14,567 bases of DNA from Comamonadaceae bacterium (GTDB lineage Bacteria > Pseudomonadota > Gammaproteobacteria > Burkholderiales > Burkholderiaceae_C), in NCBI GenBank assembly GCA_947483455.1, contig CANKNK010000010.1, positions 1 through 14,567 of the forward strand. Direction: 5' to 3'. The notes under the pieces are model-generated. The model was not told the DNA's origin. It did not search any database and was given only the letters and a program-made list of their open reading frames with translations. Positions 7,438-13,704 of the stretch are shown here, one piece after another. How positions within the stretch are numbered: the first letter of the stretch is position 1; each line of letters begins with the position of its first letter. Made by a program: the position numbers and the translations under genes.

Positions 7438-8349
7438 ATGACGAATCCAAAAGACGACGAACTGGTGCACCGCATCCGCATGGACCTGCTGGACAGCTTC
7501 GACGAAGAACTGGAAATGGAGGTAGAGGATCGGGCTTTCAGCTCCGAGGACGCGATTAATGCCACCGATGAGTCACGCGCGGCACGCGCCCACTACTTTC
7601 GCGAGCTCTTCCGCTTGCAAGGTGAACTGGTCAAGCTGCAAGACTGGGTCGTAGCCAGCGGACATAAAGTGGTGGTGCTTTTTGAAGGCCGCGATGCTGC
7701 GGGCAAGGGCGGCGCCATCAAACGCATTACCCAAAGGCTCAATCCCCGTGTAGCGCGCGTGGCAGCCTTGCCCGCGCCCAACGACCGCGAGCGCACCCAG
7801 TGGTACTTCCAGCGCTATGTTTCGCATTTGCCAGCCGCTGGAGAAATGGTTTTGTTTGACCGCAGTTGGTACAACCGCGCTGGGGTAGAGCGGGTGATGG
7901 GCTTTTGTACTGATGAGCAATATGAGGAGTTCTTTCGTACCGTACCCGAATTTGAAAAAATGCTGGTGCGCTCAGGGATTCAGCTCATCAAATACTGGTT
8001 CTCCATTTCGGACGAGGAACAGCATTCCCGCTTTCTAGGCCGTATTCATGACCCATTGAAGCAATGGAAGCTCAGCCCCATGGACCTGGAGTCACGCAAG
8101 CGCTGGGAAGACTACACCGTGGCCAAAGAGGTGATGCTCGACCGCACCCATATTGCCGAGGCGCCTTGGTGGATTGTGCAGGCGGTGGACAAGAAAAAAG
8201 CGCGGCTCAATTGCATCGCGCACCTTTTGGCGCAAATGCCGTACGAAGAAATACCACACCCCCCTGTGGTCCTGCCCGCGCGGGTACGGCACGAGGACTA
8301 TGTGCGGCAAAAGGTAGCCGCAGAGATGTTCATCCCTGAAGTTTACTAA
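7438..8349 (+). CDS. ppk2: Polyphosphate kinase 2 (PPK2, class I single-domain)
   Basis: PPK2 moves phosphate between polyphosphate and nucleotides; single-domain class I members mainly form NTP from NDP and polyphosphate. The product is 303 aa, a normal length for the class. It has a short acidic N-terminal extension, Walker A GRDAAGKGG (85-92 after Gly84), and the Walker B/lid segment FDRSWYNRAGVE with Asp141-Arg142. The start ATG 7438 has AGGAG at 7424-7428. It lies 31 nt after the dehydrogenase stop with no terminator between, so it is probably the last gene of the phn operon. That places polyphosphate metabolism under the same presumed phosphate-starvation control as the transporter. A lone ppk2 gene joined to the cluster by chance is the alternative. 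Confidence 0.93.
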   Translation: MTNPKDDELVHRIRMDLLDSFDEELEMEVEDRAFSSEDAINATDESRAARAHYFRELFRLQGELVKLQDWVVASGHKVVVLFEGRDAAGKGGAIKRITQRLNPRVARVAALPAPNDRERTQWYFQRYVSHLPAAGEMVLFDRSWYNRAGVERVMGFCTDEQYEEFFRTVPEFEKMLVRSGIQLIKYWFSISDEEQHSRFLGRIHDPLKQWKLSPMDLESRKRWEDYTVAKEVMLDRTHIAEAPWWIVQAVDKKKARLNCIAHLLAQMPYEEIPHPPVVLPARVRHEDYVRQKVAAEMFIPEVY

Positions 8350-8373
8350 GCCCCAGACTGGCCCCTCTGGGCT
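8349..8373 (+). terminator. Hairpin just after ppk2, possible terminator
   Basis: AGCCCCAGA (8349-8357) can pair with TCTGGGCT (8366-8373) with one bulged C and an 8-nt loop. It begins at the last base of the stop codon. No T-run follows, so intrinsic termination is doubtful. Confidence 0.3.
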
Positions 8374-8538
8374 AAACCTGGGAACGGTGTTTGCACTGCA
8401 CTGATTCCCCCACGCGTGCGGACTCGGCGCAAGTACTGGCCGCAGCTGCCTGGCGCTCGAGCCCGCCGGTACGCCCCATTCCCTATTTAGCGATACCCAT
8501 TCAGACCCAATATTTATTTAACTTTCAATGTCATATTT

Positions 8539-8571
8539 TTTAAATATGGTTTAAATATGGTTTAAATAAGT
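8539..8571. repeat. Three tandem 11-bp AT-rich repeats
   Basis: The unit TTTAAATATGG occurs at 8539-8549 and 8550-8560, and a third copy with two changes at the end lies at 8561-8571. Each unit contains the palindrome TTTAAA. An 11-bp period places each copy on the same face of the helix, the layout used by OmpR/PhoB-type response regulators. Confidence 0.8.
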
Positions 8572-8639
8572 GCAGACCCTGCCGGTTTCGCTTGCTCTTG
8601 GTGGAACCTTGTACTGGCTTTTCAGTCAATTTCTGTAGC

Positions 8640-8702
8640 CGATCCTGAGTCATTGGTTCGCCGTGCCGGGCCCGATTGAATTCGGGACCGGTTTCAGGAT
8701 CG
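8640..8702. repeat. Large interrupted inverted repeat
   Basis: CGATCCTGA (8640-8648) pairs perfectly with TCAGGATCG (8694-8702). Inside it, CCGGGCCCGA (8666-8675) pairs with TCGGGACCGG (8682-8691) at 9 of 10 positions around a 6-nt loop. The left side carries a 17-nt bulge and the right side only 2 nt. It could be an RNA fold, a palindromic repeat family member or a mobile-element remnant. Confidence 0.6.
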
Positions 8703-8754
8703 TCGTTATGGTGACAAGCGCACCTCGTCGCTATGGACTCCAGCACCTTTTTGC

Positions 8755-8768
8755 TTGACCTGCATCAA
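8755..8768. promoter_or_regulatory. FNR/DNR/NnrR-type box upstream of nirK
   Basis: TTGACCTGCATCAA fits the TTGAY-N4-RTCAA consensus of the CRP/FNR family exactly, and the dyad extends to CTTGA...TCAAG. It is centred about 104 bp before the nirK ATG. Regulators that bind this box respond to low oxygen (FNR/ANR) or nitric oxide (DNR/NnrR) and commonly activate nitrite reductase genes. If transcription starts near 8823-8825, the site would be at the class I activation distance (about -62). Confidence 0.7.
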
Positions 8769-8817
8769 GTCGCGCCCTCTTAGGCGCGGCAATCCGCAAT
8801 GAGTTTCCCCAAGATAG

Positions 8818-8842
8818 TGCATCTAACGCAAGATGCATTTTT
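8818..8842 (+). promoter_or_regulatory. NsrR-like half-site within a terminator-shaped dyad
   Basis: AAGATGCATTT (8830-8840) matches the 11-bp motif bound by the nitric-oxide-sensing repressor NsrR. TGCATCT (8818-8824) is its inverted partner across 6 nt. Read as RNA, the same bases form a 7-bp hairpin followed by five U residues, like an intrinsic terminator or attenuator, 23 nt before the nirK start. The half-sites point outward rather than in the usual order, so the full-site match is imperfect. Confidence 0.45.
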
Positions 8843-8865
8843 GTTCTTGTGATTGGACTTAACTC

Positions 8866-10317
8866 ATGAATCCCCCTGCGATATTGCGCGGCCTGCTGGC
8901 TGCTTCGGTCATCTTGCTAACAGCCTGCGGCCCTGCACCCAAGGCGGTATCGGACCCCTACGATGCTTCCAAAATAGAGCTGAAGTCGCCCCCGGCGACA
9001 TTGGGTACCGTCCGCCATACCGGCCCGTTTGCTAAAGGCGACTCGCTCAATTTTGATGCGCAACTCAAACCGCTAGACACCGCGCCCATTAAATATGTGC
9101 AGCTCGATACCAGCCACAAATTGATTGAAATTGCACCCGGGGTGAAGTTCAGTGCCTGGACCTTTGGCGACCAGGTGCCCGGCCCCACCGTTCGGGCGCG
9201 GGTGGGCGACAAAATTCACTTCAGCATGACCAACCGCAGCGATGAAACCCTGCCCGCCATGTCGATGGTGGTCGCACCCATGATGCACTCCATGGACTTC
9301 CATGCCGCTATGGTGTCGCCCCAGGACAAATACCGCTCCATTGCACCGGGGCAAACGATTGAGTTTGAATTTACCGTGAATTACCCGGGTATCTTTATGT
9401 ACCACTGCGGTACGCCCATGATTTTGGAGCACATTGCTTCGGGTATGTATGGCGCCGTCATCGTTGAGCCCAAAGAAGGCTACCCCACCAAGGTAGACCA
9501 TGAGTACCTCCTCATCCAGAGTGAGTTTTATGTGAAGCCCGACCCGGCCGGTCATAAAGTCGATGGGGCGCCGGTGTATGTGCTCGATGCGGATCGCCTG
9601 AAGGCGGCACAACCGACCTATACCGTGTTCAACGGCGTGCACAACGGCATGGTGAAAAAGCCGCTGGTGGCCAAGCCAGGCGAACGCGTGCGCTTGTTTG
9701 TGCTCAATGTGGGCCCAAGCAAAACCTCCAGTTTTCATGTGGTGGGGACGATTTTTGACCGCGTGTGGCTTGAGGGCAACCCAGACAATCAGATGCGTGG
9801 CATGCAAACCGTGTTGCTCGGTTCCAGCAACAGCGCCATCGTGGAGATGATGATTCCAGAGGCGGGTTCTTACATCATGGTGGACCACCATTTCGCCAAT
9901 GCTTCCCAAGGCGCTATCGGCCTCATATCGACCCTGACCCAGGCCAAACCGGCCGACCTGGAACACCACAATATGGAGGCCAGTAGTGCGCCTAGCGACC
10001 CCAAAATCATGCAGGGGAAATTGGCCTTTGAGAGCAAATGCCTGGCCTGCCACTCGATTGGTCAGGGCAAGAAGCTCGGCCCCGATCTAGCTGGCGTGAC
10101 GCAAAGGCGCAAAGACGATTGGCTAAGCCAATGGCTTACTGCCCCCGAGAAGATGCTGCAAACCGACACCACCGCCAAGGCCCTGCTCAAAGAGTACAAC
10201 AACATCCCCATGCCCAACCAGGGTCTCAGCAAGCCCGAAATTGCACAATACATCGCCTACTTCCATTGGGCGGACAGCCAAAAAGCCGGCACAGCCAAAG
10301 CTGAAGGCGCCCATTGA
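8866..10317 (+). CDS. nirK: Copper nitrite reductase, lipoprotein, with C-terminal cytochrome c domain
   Basis: This enzyme reduces nitrite to nitric oxide, the defining step of denitrification. The product is 483 aa. A signal peptide ends in lipobox LTAC with Cys21, so the protein is probably lipid-anchored like Neisseria AniA. Type 1 copper ligands are His141, Cys181, His189 and Met194. Type 2 ligands are His146, His180 and His341. The catalytic Asp144 and His291 are also present. The Cys-to-His spacing of 8 (CGTPMILEH) is the AniA (class II) form. After about residue 375 comes a class I cytochrome c domain with CLACH (392-396) and a Met in NIPMPNQ. Ralstonia pickettii NirK has the same three-domain plan, with the haem as built-in electron donor. 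ATG 8866 has only a weak GGA nearby. The upstream FNR- and NsrR-like sites suit its role. Confidence 0.96.
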   Translation: MNPPAILRGLLAASVILLTACGPAPKAVSDPYDASKIELKSPPATLGTVRHTGPFAKGDSLNFDAQLKPLDTAPIKYVQLDTSHKLIEIAPGVKFSAWTFGDQVPGPTVRARVGDKIHFSMTNRSDETLPAMSMVVAPMMHSMDFHAAMVSPQDKYRSIAPGQTIEFEFTVNYPGIFMYHCGTPMILEHIASGMYGAVIVEPKEGYPTKVDHEYLLIQSEFYVKPDPAGHKVDGAPVYVLDADRLKAAQPTYTVFNGVHNGMVKKPLVAKPGERVRLFVLNVGPSKTSSFHVVGTIFDRVWLEGNPDNQMRGMQTVLLGSSNSAIVEMMIPEAGSYIMVDHHFANASQGAIGLISTLTQAKPADLEHHNMEASSAPSDPKIMQGKLAFESKCLACHSIGQGKKLGPDLAGVTQRRKDDWLSQWLTAPEKMLQTDTTAKALLKEYNNIPMPNQGLSKPEIAQYIAYFHWADSQKAGTAKAEGAH

Positions 10318-10709
10318 AACACGCGAATAACCAATGGCGCACGGCCTTGCTGGCCTGTGCCTTGTGTTGCCTGATTCCGACGGCTAGAGCTTGCGGGCAT
10401 TGTTTGGAGGACCGGGTCGCCTCGGTCTACGACCATGCGTTGGTAGAACACAGCAAACAAAACAAGCAGGTCATGATGTACCTGGTCTGGGACGGACCCG
10501 TAGACCGCACTGCCGCAACGCGCCAGTGGCTGCTGAAAGCCCTTGGCGCTGTGCGCGGCGTGGTGGCCCATAGCGTGCGGGTGTCCCTGGAGCCGCCTAC
10601 TATTGCCCTGGCCTATGACCCGCTGCAAACCCGCTCGGCCGACTTGGAAAAGGCGTTGCAAGGCAAGCTCTCCGCCAAAGGCATGACCGCCAGCGCCTTG
10701 CCGATGTAG
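10314..10709 (+). CDS. Small exported CGHC protein with a heavy-metal-associated-like fold
   Basis: The start is TTG 10314, sharing TTGA with the nirK stop, with GAAGG at 10303-10307, so it is translationally coupled to nirK. The product is 131 aa. Residues 1 to about 26 form a signal peptide (LLACALCCLIPTARA). The mature protein would begin CGHCLEDR, placing a CxxC motif at its very N-terminus. The rest predicts beta-alpha-beta-beta-alpha-beta (QVMMYLVW, helix, HSVRVSLE, TIALAYDP, helix, final strand), like a heavy-metal-associated or other ferredoxin-like domain, but without the usual CxxC in the first loop. I do not recognise a named family. From position and motif it could deliver copper to NirK or handle its thiols or haem; this is inference. 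Confidence 0.75.
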   Translation: MKHANNQWRTALLACALCCLIPTARACGHCLEDRVASVYDHALVEHSKQNKQVMMYLVWDGPVDRTAATRQWLLKALGAVRGVVAHSVRVSLEPPTIALAYDPLQTRSADLEKALQGKLSAKGMTASALPM

Positions 10710-10826
10710 AAAAGACGGGATGTTGTCCACGGCGGCGAAGGCTAAGTAGGCGGTAATATGCGAGAACCGCCCCAGGCGCGGGCCACCCTTGCAACGAAAA
10801 AGCCCAGCTAGGGCACTGCCATTGAC

Positions 10827-11795
10827 ATGCTGACTATCGAACTGCTGAACGCCTGCGCGCAATTTTCCGCCTTTGACCAACAAGGCCATTGCGCGCTGCG
10901 CGCACCGGGTTTGTACGCTTTGGCCCGCATGAAAGCGAAGACCAAAGATTTGCAAGCCTTTGTGCAAATCTATGACCCGCAATTACAAGCCAGCCCTGCC
11001 TGGGAGGCCTGGCCTGCCGGTGAAGCCTGGGGCCATGCCTTGGGGCAGCGCAGCGCCTGGTCCAAGTACCGCGATATGTTCTTCCAATGGCTGGCCTACG
11101 AGGGTGCAGGACGGGTGTTGACCCAGGCATTGCCGCGCTTGACCCTGTCGTGCGGTGCAGCAGGCTTTGACGGCTTGCTGCGCACCGCTTATGCCGTGGA
11201 GGCGCGCCACCACCATGAGTTGGCCGATGCCCTGGCCATGTGGGCCTGCTGCTGGCAGGCGCGCGCGCCGCTCCCAGCTGCGCCCGCGGGCGCGGGCAGC
11301 GATGCATTGCAGACCTTGCGGCAATTGCCCCGCGTAAATAGCAATAGTGGTGATTGGGTACCAGCCATGCACACCGCCGCTGCCACACCCTCATTGCTGC
11401 GCACGGCGGCCACCTTACAGACCAACACAGACACCCTGGAACAACTGGCAGGCCTGGCAGCCCAAGCCTACGCCTGCACCGGCAATACAGCAGCGCACAC
11501 CTTAGTGACCAGTGCCGACGCCTTGCGCCGCCTCCTACCCTGCATGGATGAACCGGAACCGGCGCTGCGCAGTTATTGGCAAGACTTTGCAGCCACCGTA
11601 GCGGTGGCGGGCCTCAAACTTGGCACCGCACCGGCCGGCCTGCCCTGGCCCGAGCTGCTGCGCCTTGCGCGCGCCAGCCGAGATGTGCGCACCATCACCT
11701 TGGTGGACTGCTGCCACCATACCGCTCAGGCCTATGGACGCGACGGCTGGTGGCAAAGCGCAGCTACCCGCGCGGTGCAAGTCGCAAATGCATGA
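10827..11795 (+). CDS. Questin oxidase-like protein (DUF4243-type)
   Basis: The product is 322 aa, rich in Ala, Trp and His, with no signal peptide or membrane helix seen. The pattern FDGLLRTAYAVEARHHHELADALAMWA (split: FDGLLRTAYAVEA, then RHHHELADALAMWA, near residues 114-140) and the C-terminal RTITLVDCCHHTAQAY resemble the questin oxidase/DUF4243 family. Fungal members (for example AflY) do Baeyer-Villiger-like chemistry; bacterial roles are unknown. The family call is from memory. ATG 10827 lacks a good ribosome binding site (AGGG 13 nt upstream). The 117-bp gap after the CGHC gene holds hairpins GGCGGT/ACCGCC (10749-10754/10766-10771) and GCCC/GGGC (10802-10805/10811-10814), so it may be transcribed separately. 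A terminator follows at 11875. Confidence 0.6.
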   Translation: MLTIELLNACAQFSAFDQQGHCALRAPGLYALARMKAKTKDLQAFVQIYDPQLQASPAWEAWPAGEAWGHALGQRSAWSKYRDMFFQWLAYEGAGRVLTQALPRLTLSCGAAGFDGLLRTAYAVEARHHHELADALAMWACCWQARAPLPAAPAGAGSDALQTLRQLPRVNSNSGDWVPAMHTAAATPSLLRTAATLQTNTDTLEQLAGLAAQAYACTGNTAAHTLVTSADALRRLLPCMDEPEPALRSYWQDFAATVAVAGLKLGTAPAGLPWPELLRLARASRDVRTITLVDCCHHTAQAYGRDGWWQSAATRAVQVANA

Positions 11796-11874
11796 TGTAC
11801 GTTCTGGACCGACCCGTATCGCCAAATAATTGCGCCACCGAATCGAGGCCCTCCCATTTACTGCATCCAAAGTG

Positions 11875-11901
11875 AAATGCCACCCGAAGGTGGCATTTTT
11901 T
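11875..11901. terminator. Bidirectional intrinsic terminator between convergent genes
   Basis: AAATGCCACC (11875-11884), loop CGAA, GGTGGCATTT (11889-11898) form a perfect 10-bp stem, and six T residues span 11896-11901. On the + strand this ends the questin oxidase-like gene. On the - strand the loop reads UUCG closed by C-G, the very stable tetraloop, followed by a short T-run, and it lies 15 bp beyond the CDGSH gene stop. Confidence 0.88.
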
Positions 11902-11915
11902 GATTAAGGCCTAGC

Positions 11916-12155
11916 TTATGCCAAGGCTTTGTGGGCACCGTCACACAGGGGCTTGGCAGCGCTGTGTTTGCAACCACAAAAGTACACCGTCTTACTTTCT
12001 TCGGCGTGGTATTTCACCGGGGTGAATTCGCTGCCTTTGTGCGAACCATCGCAAAACGGTTGTGACTTGCTTTGTCCGCAGGAGCACCAGAAATAATCTT
12101 TACCCGCTTCGACATTGCTGGCGTAGGGTGACTTTTGCGCGATATGGGGTTCCAT
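11916..12155 (-). CDS. Small protein with two CDGSH iron-sulfur motifs
   Basis: The product is 79 aa from the ATG at 12155, which has AAGGAA at 12161-12166; a longer in-frame start at 12200 has no such signal. It contains two C-x-C-x2-S-x3-P-x-C-D-G-x2-H motifs. The first is Cys24, Cys26, Cys35, His39 (CSCGQSKSQPFCDGSH). The second is Cys60, Cys62, Cys71, His75 (CGCKHSAAKPLCDGAH). Each should bind one 2Fe-2S cluster with three Cys and one His ligand. Such small soluble proteins are thought to transfer electrons or clusters, but no exact role is known. It lies 81 nt downstream of the hydrolase-fold gene on the same strand and may have its own promoter. Confidence 0.9.
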   Translation of the reverse strand: MEPHIAQKSPYASNVEAGKDYFWCSCGQSKSQPFCDGSHKGSEFTPVKYHAEESKTVYFCGCKHSAAKPLCDGAHKALA

Positions 12156-12236
12156 GGTGTTTCCTTCTGAGTGAACAATGCTTAACCGTTGAGGCCGCAC
12201 GGTCTGCTTCGGTAAAAACAGGTCTGGGCGAGTTGA

Positions 12237-13223
12237 TTATGCGCCTGTCGTCGGCTCCGATGCGCCACTCCAAAACGGGGCCAAGCGCGCCACGAAGTCG
12301 GGCAGATCCTCAAAATAGGGCAAAGCGCCGCCCGGCACTTTATGGGTTTGCCATGCACGGGCTGTCTGCAACAGGGCCAGACCCCGGTAATTGGTGAAGT
12401 CACCCCGCGTCGCCATCGATATCCATACCGGGCATTGCAGCGATTCATACACCGTATGGATATCTTGGCTGAACAAGGCCATGGACAAAAAACACAAGGG
12501 CGCAAAGCGCGCGCCTTCTTCGCGTGCGGTTCGCACACAATAGGGCCAAAGCTGCGCATCGATATGTGGCGAGCCCCAGGTCTTGCGCAAAAAATAGCGT
12601 ATGACGGCGGGCCGGGTCAGCGCATCGAATAAGCCCTGCGACCAGCCTGGCCAACGCAATACGGCGTGCACCTTCGGTTTGTAGCTGTTACTGCCAGGCG
12701 GGCCCCGGCGTGGCCGCAAGCCGCTCAGCCCGGTGGGGCTGACCAGGGCCAGATGCGCAATACGCTGCGGCGCCTCCAAGGCGGCGCGGGCGGCAAATTC
12801 GCTGGACAAAGACAAGGCCAGTACATCGACCGCCATGGGCCCGTACTCGCGGGCTAAGAAGTCTAGTACGGCATGAATAGCATCAGTCATCAGACGCGGC
12901 GTATACAGCCGATCGCCGCGCTCGGAAAAACCGTATCCAGGCAGCTCCATCGCTACGACCACCCGCTCGTGGCGGTAATGGTCAAACAAAGGGCGCACTT
13001 CCGCAGCCGAGGCTGCGGCGTTAACGCTGTGTATAAGCAGCAGTGGCGGCAAGTCAGGCGCAAGGCCTTGTGGCGCGGCCATATACAGATGGATACGCCC
13101 AGCCCCGCTGTCTATCACCCGCTGGGCAGCCCGCAGCGCAGGCGGCAATGGGGAATCGCTTGGCAGCTCGGTGGTCATGGCCAATACTATTGCGCTGGGG
13201 CGCACGCGCGCAGGACCAAGCAT
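12237..13223 (-). CDS. Alpha/beta-hydrolase-fold protein with degenerate catalytic signature
   Basis: The product is 328 aa from the ATG at 13223, 4 nt after the folK stop; an ATG at 13178 (MTTELPSD) is an alternative. The fold is visible: strand LLLIH near 61-65, VVVAMELPGYGFSE (88-101), the nucleophile elbow VLALSLSSEF (134-143), and an acid-bearing RGDF with Asp275. The elbow reads A-x-S-x-S around Ser138 instead of G-x-S-x-G. The HG oxyanion segment is HSVNA. Where the catalytic His is expected (GGHxP near 298-302) the sequence is GGALP; His294 lies just before. It may use a shifted His or may not hydrolyse anything. No lipid or export signal is seen. Tight spacing suggests an operon with folK and pcnB. 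Its substrate is unknown. Confidence 0.75.
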   Translation of the reverse strand: MLGPARVRPSAIVLAMTTELPSDSPLPPALRAAQRVIDSGAGRIHLYMAAPQGLAPDLPPLLLIHSVNAAASAAEVRPLFDHYRHERVVVAMELPGYGFSERGDRLYTPRLMTDAIHAVLDFLAREYGPMAVDVLALSLSSEFAARAALEAPQRIAHLALVSPTGLSGLRPRRGPPGSNSYKPKVHAVLRWPGWSQGLFDALTRPAVIRYFLRKTWGSPHIDAQLWPYCVRTAREEGARFAPLCFLSMALFSQDIHTVYESLQCPVWISMATRGDFTNYRGLALLQTARAWQTHKVPGGALPYFEDLPDFVARLAPFWSGASEPTTGA

Positions 13224-13227
13224 GTCT

Positions 13228-13692
13228 TCATACTTTTTCGATTTCCTGATTGGCCACCGCTTGCAACGCTTGCGCACTAACCAATGCAGGCGCAATGTCC
13301 GCCAAGGGGCGCAACACAAAAGCACGCTGGCGCATGCGCGGATGGGGGACCGTCAGCGTCGGGCTGTCGATGCGGGCTGCGCCATAAAGTAAAAGGTCCA
13401 GGTCCAGGGTACGCGGGGCATTGCGGTAAGGCCGCTCGCGCCCAGCACCCCGCTCCAACTGGTGCATATGGGCCAACAAATCGGGGGCACTCAGGCGCGT
13501 GGAAATTTGCAACACCGCGTTGAAATAGTCGGGTCCACTGGAGTCCACCGGCGCACTGCGATACAGCGGCGATGCGGCGTGCAATTGGCAGTACTCCCAT
13601 GCGGCGATGGCTTGCATGGCCTCATGCACCGCCTGACGGGCATCGCCCAAGTTGGCACCCAGGCCGATAGTGGCAATCACGGGCTCGCGCAT
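13228..13692 (-). CDS. folK: 2-amino-4-hydroxy-6-hydroxymethyldihydropteridine pyrophosphokinase
   Basis: FolK transfers pyrophosphate from ATP to 6-hydroxymethyl-dihydropterin, the step before dihydropteroate synthase in folate synthesis, in the cytoplasm. The product is 154 aa, close to the usual 160. It begins MREPVIATIGLGANLGD, with the conserved GxNLGD. RTLDLDLLLYG holds the Mg2+-binding aspartates of the family (DLDLL). PHPRMRQRAFVLRPLADIAP is the conserved ATP/pterin-binding C-terminal block. ATG 13692 lies 12 nt after the pcnB stop with no clear Shine-Dalgarno, so coupling to pcnB translation is likely. Confidence 0.96.
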   Translation of the reverse strand: MREPVIATIGLGANLGDARQAVHEAMQAIAAWEYCQLHAASPLYRSAPVDSSGPDYFNAVLQISTRLSAPDLLAHMHQLERGAGRERPYRNAPRTLDLDLLLYGAARIDSPTLTVPHPRMRQRAFVLRPLADIAPALVSAQALQAVANQEIEKV

Positions 13693-13704
13693 AGGCCGTG
13701 CAAA

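Larger units (their letters stand above)
8374..8865. other. Long gene-free region rich in regulatory-looking sequence
   Basis: About 490 bases lie between ppk2 and nirK with no reading frame I can support. The first 120 bases are GC-rich and show nothing clear. From about 8500 the DNA turns AT-rich, then holds tandem 11-bp repeats, a large interrupted dyad, an FNR-type box, a GC-rich hairpin (CGCGCC 8771-8776 / GGCGCG 8783-8788) and an NsrR-like dyad, listed separately. Most of this probably controls nirK. A non-coding RNA in part of it cannot be ruled out. Confidence 0.5.

Noticed and set aside
8540..8746. 68-codon frame on the - strand (GTG start) in the gap before nirK
   Set aside because: An AAGG lies only 2 nt before the GTG, the frame runs through the large dyad and the 11-bp repeats, and I recognise no family. 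A gene remnant is possible but not supportable.
9073..10053. 326-codon open frame on the - strand opposite nirK
   Set aside because: It lies wholly antisense to nirK, whose metal ligands and haem motif are complete. Its His/Gly-rich composition is what an antisense frame of a GC-biased gene gives.
10257..10982. 241-codon open frame on the - strand across the CGHC gene and the start of the questin oxidase-like gene
   Set aside because: It spans two + strand genes and an intergenic gap, shows no domain or signal, and its composition is low in recognisable motifs.
12185..12203. Hairpin ACCGT/ACGGT as terminator of the hydrolase-fold gene
   Set aside because: It has only 5-bp arms with a 9-nt loop and no T-run on the - strand, so it is too weak to call.
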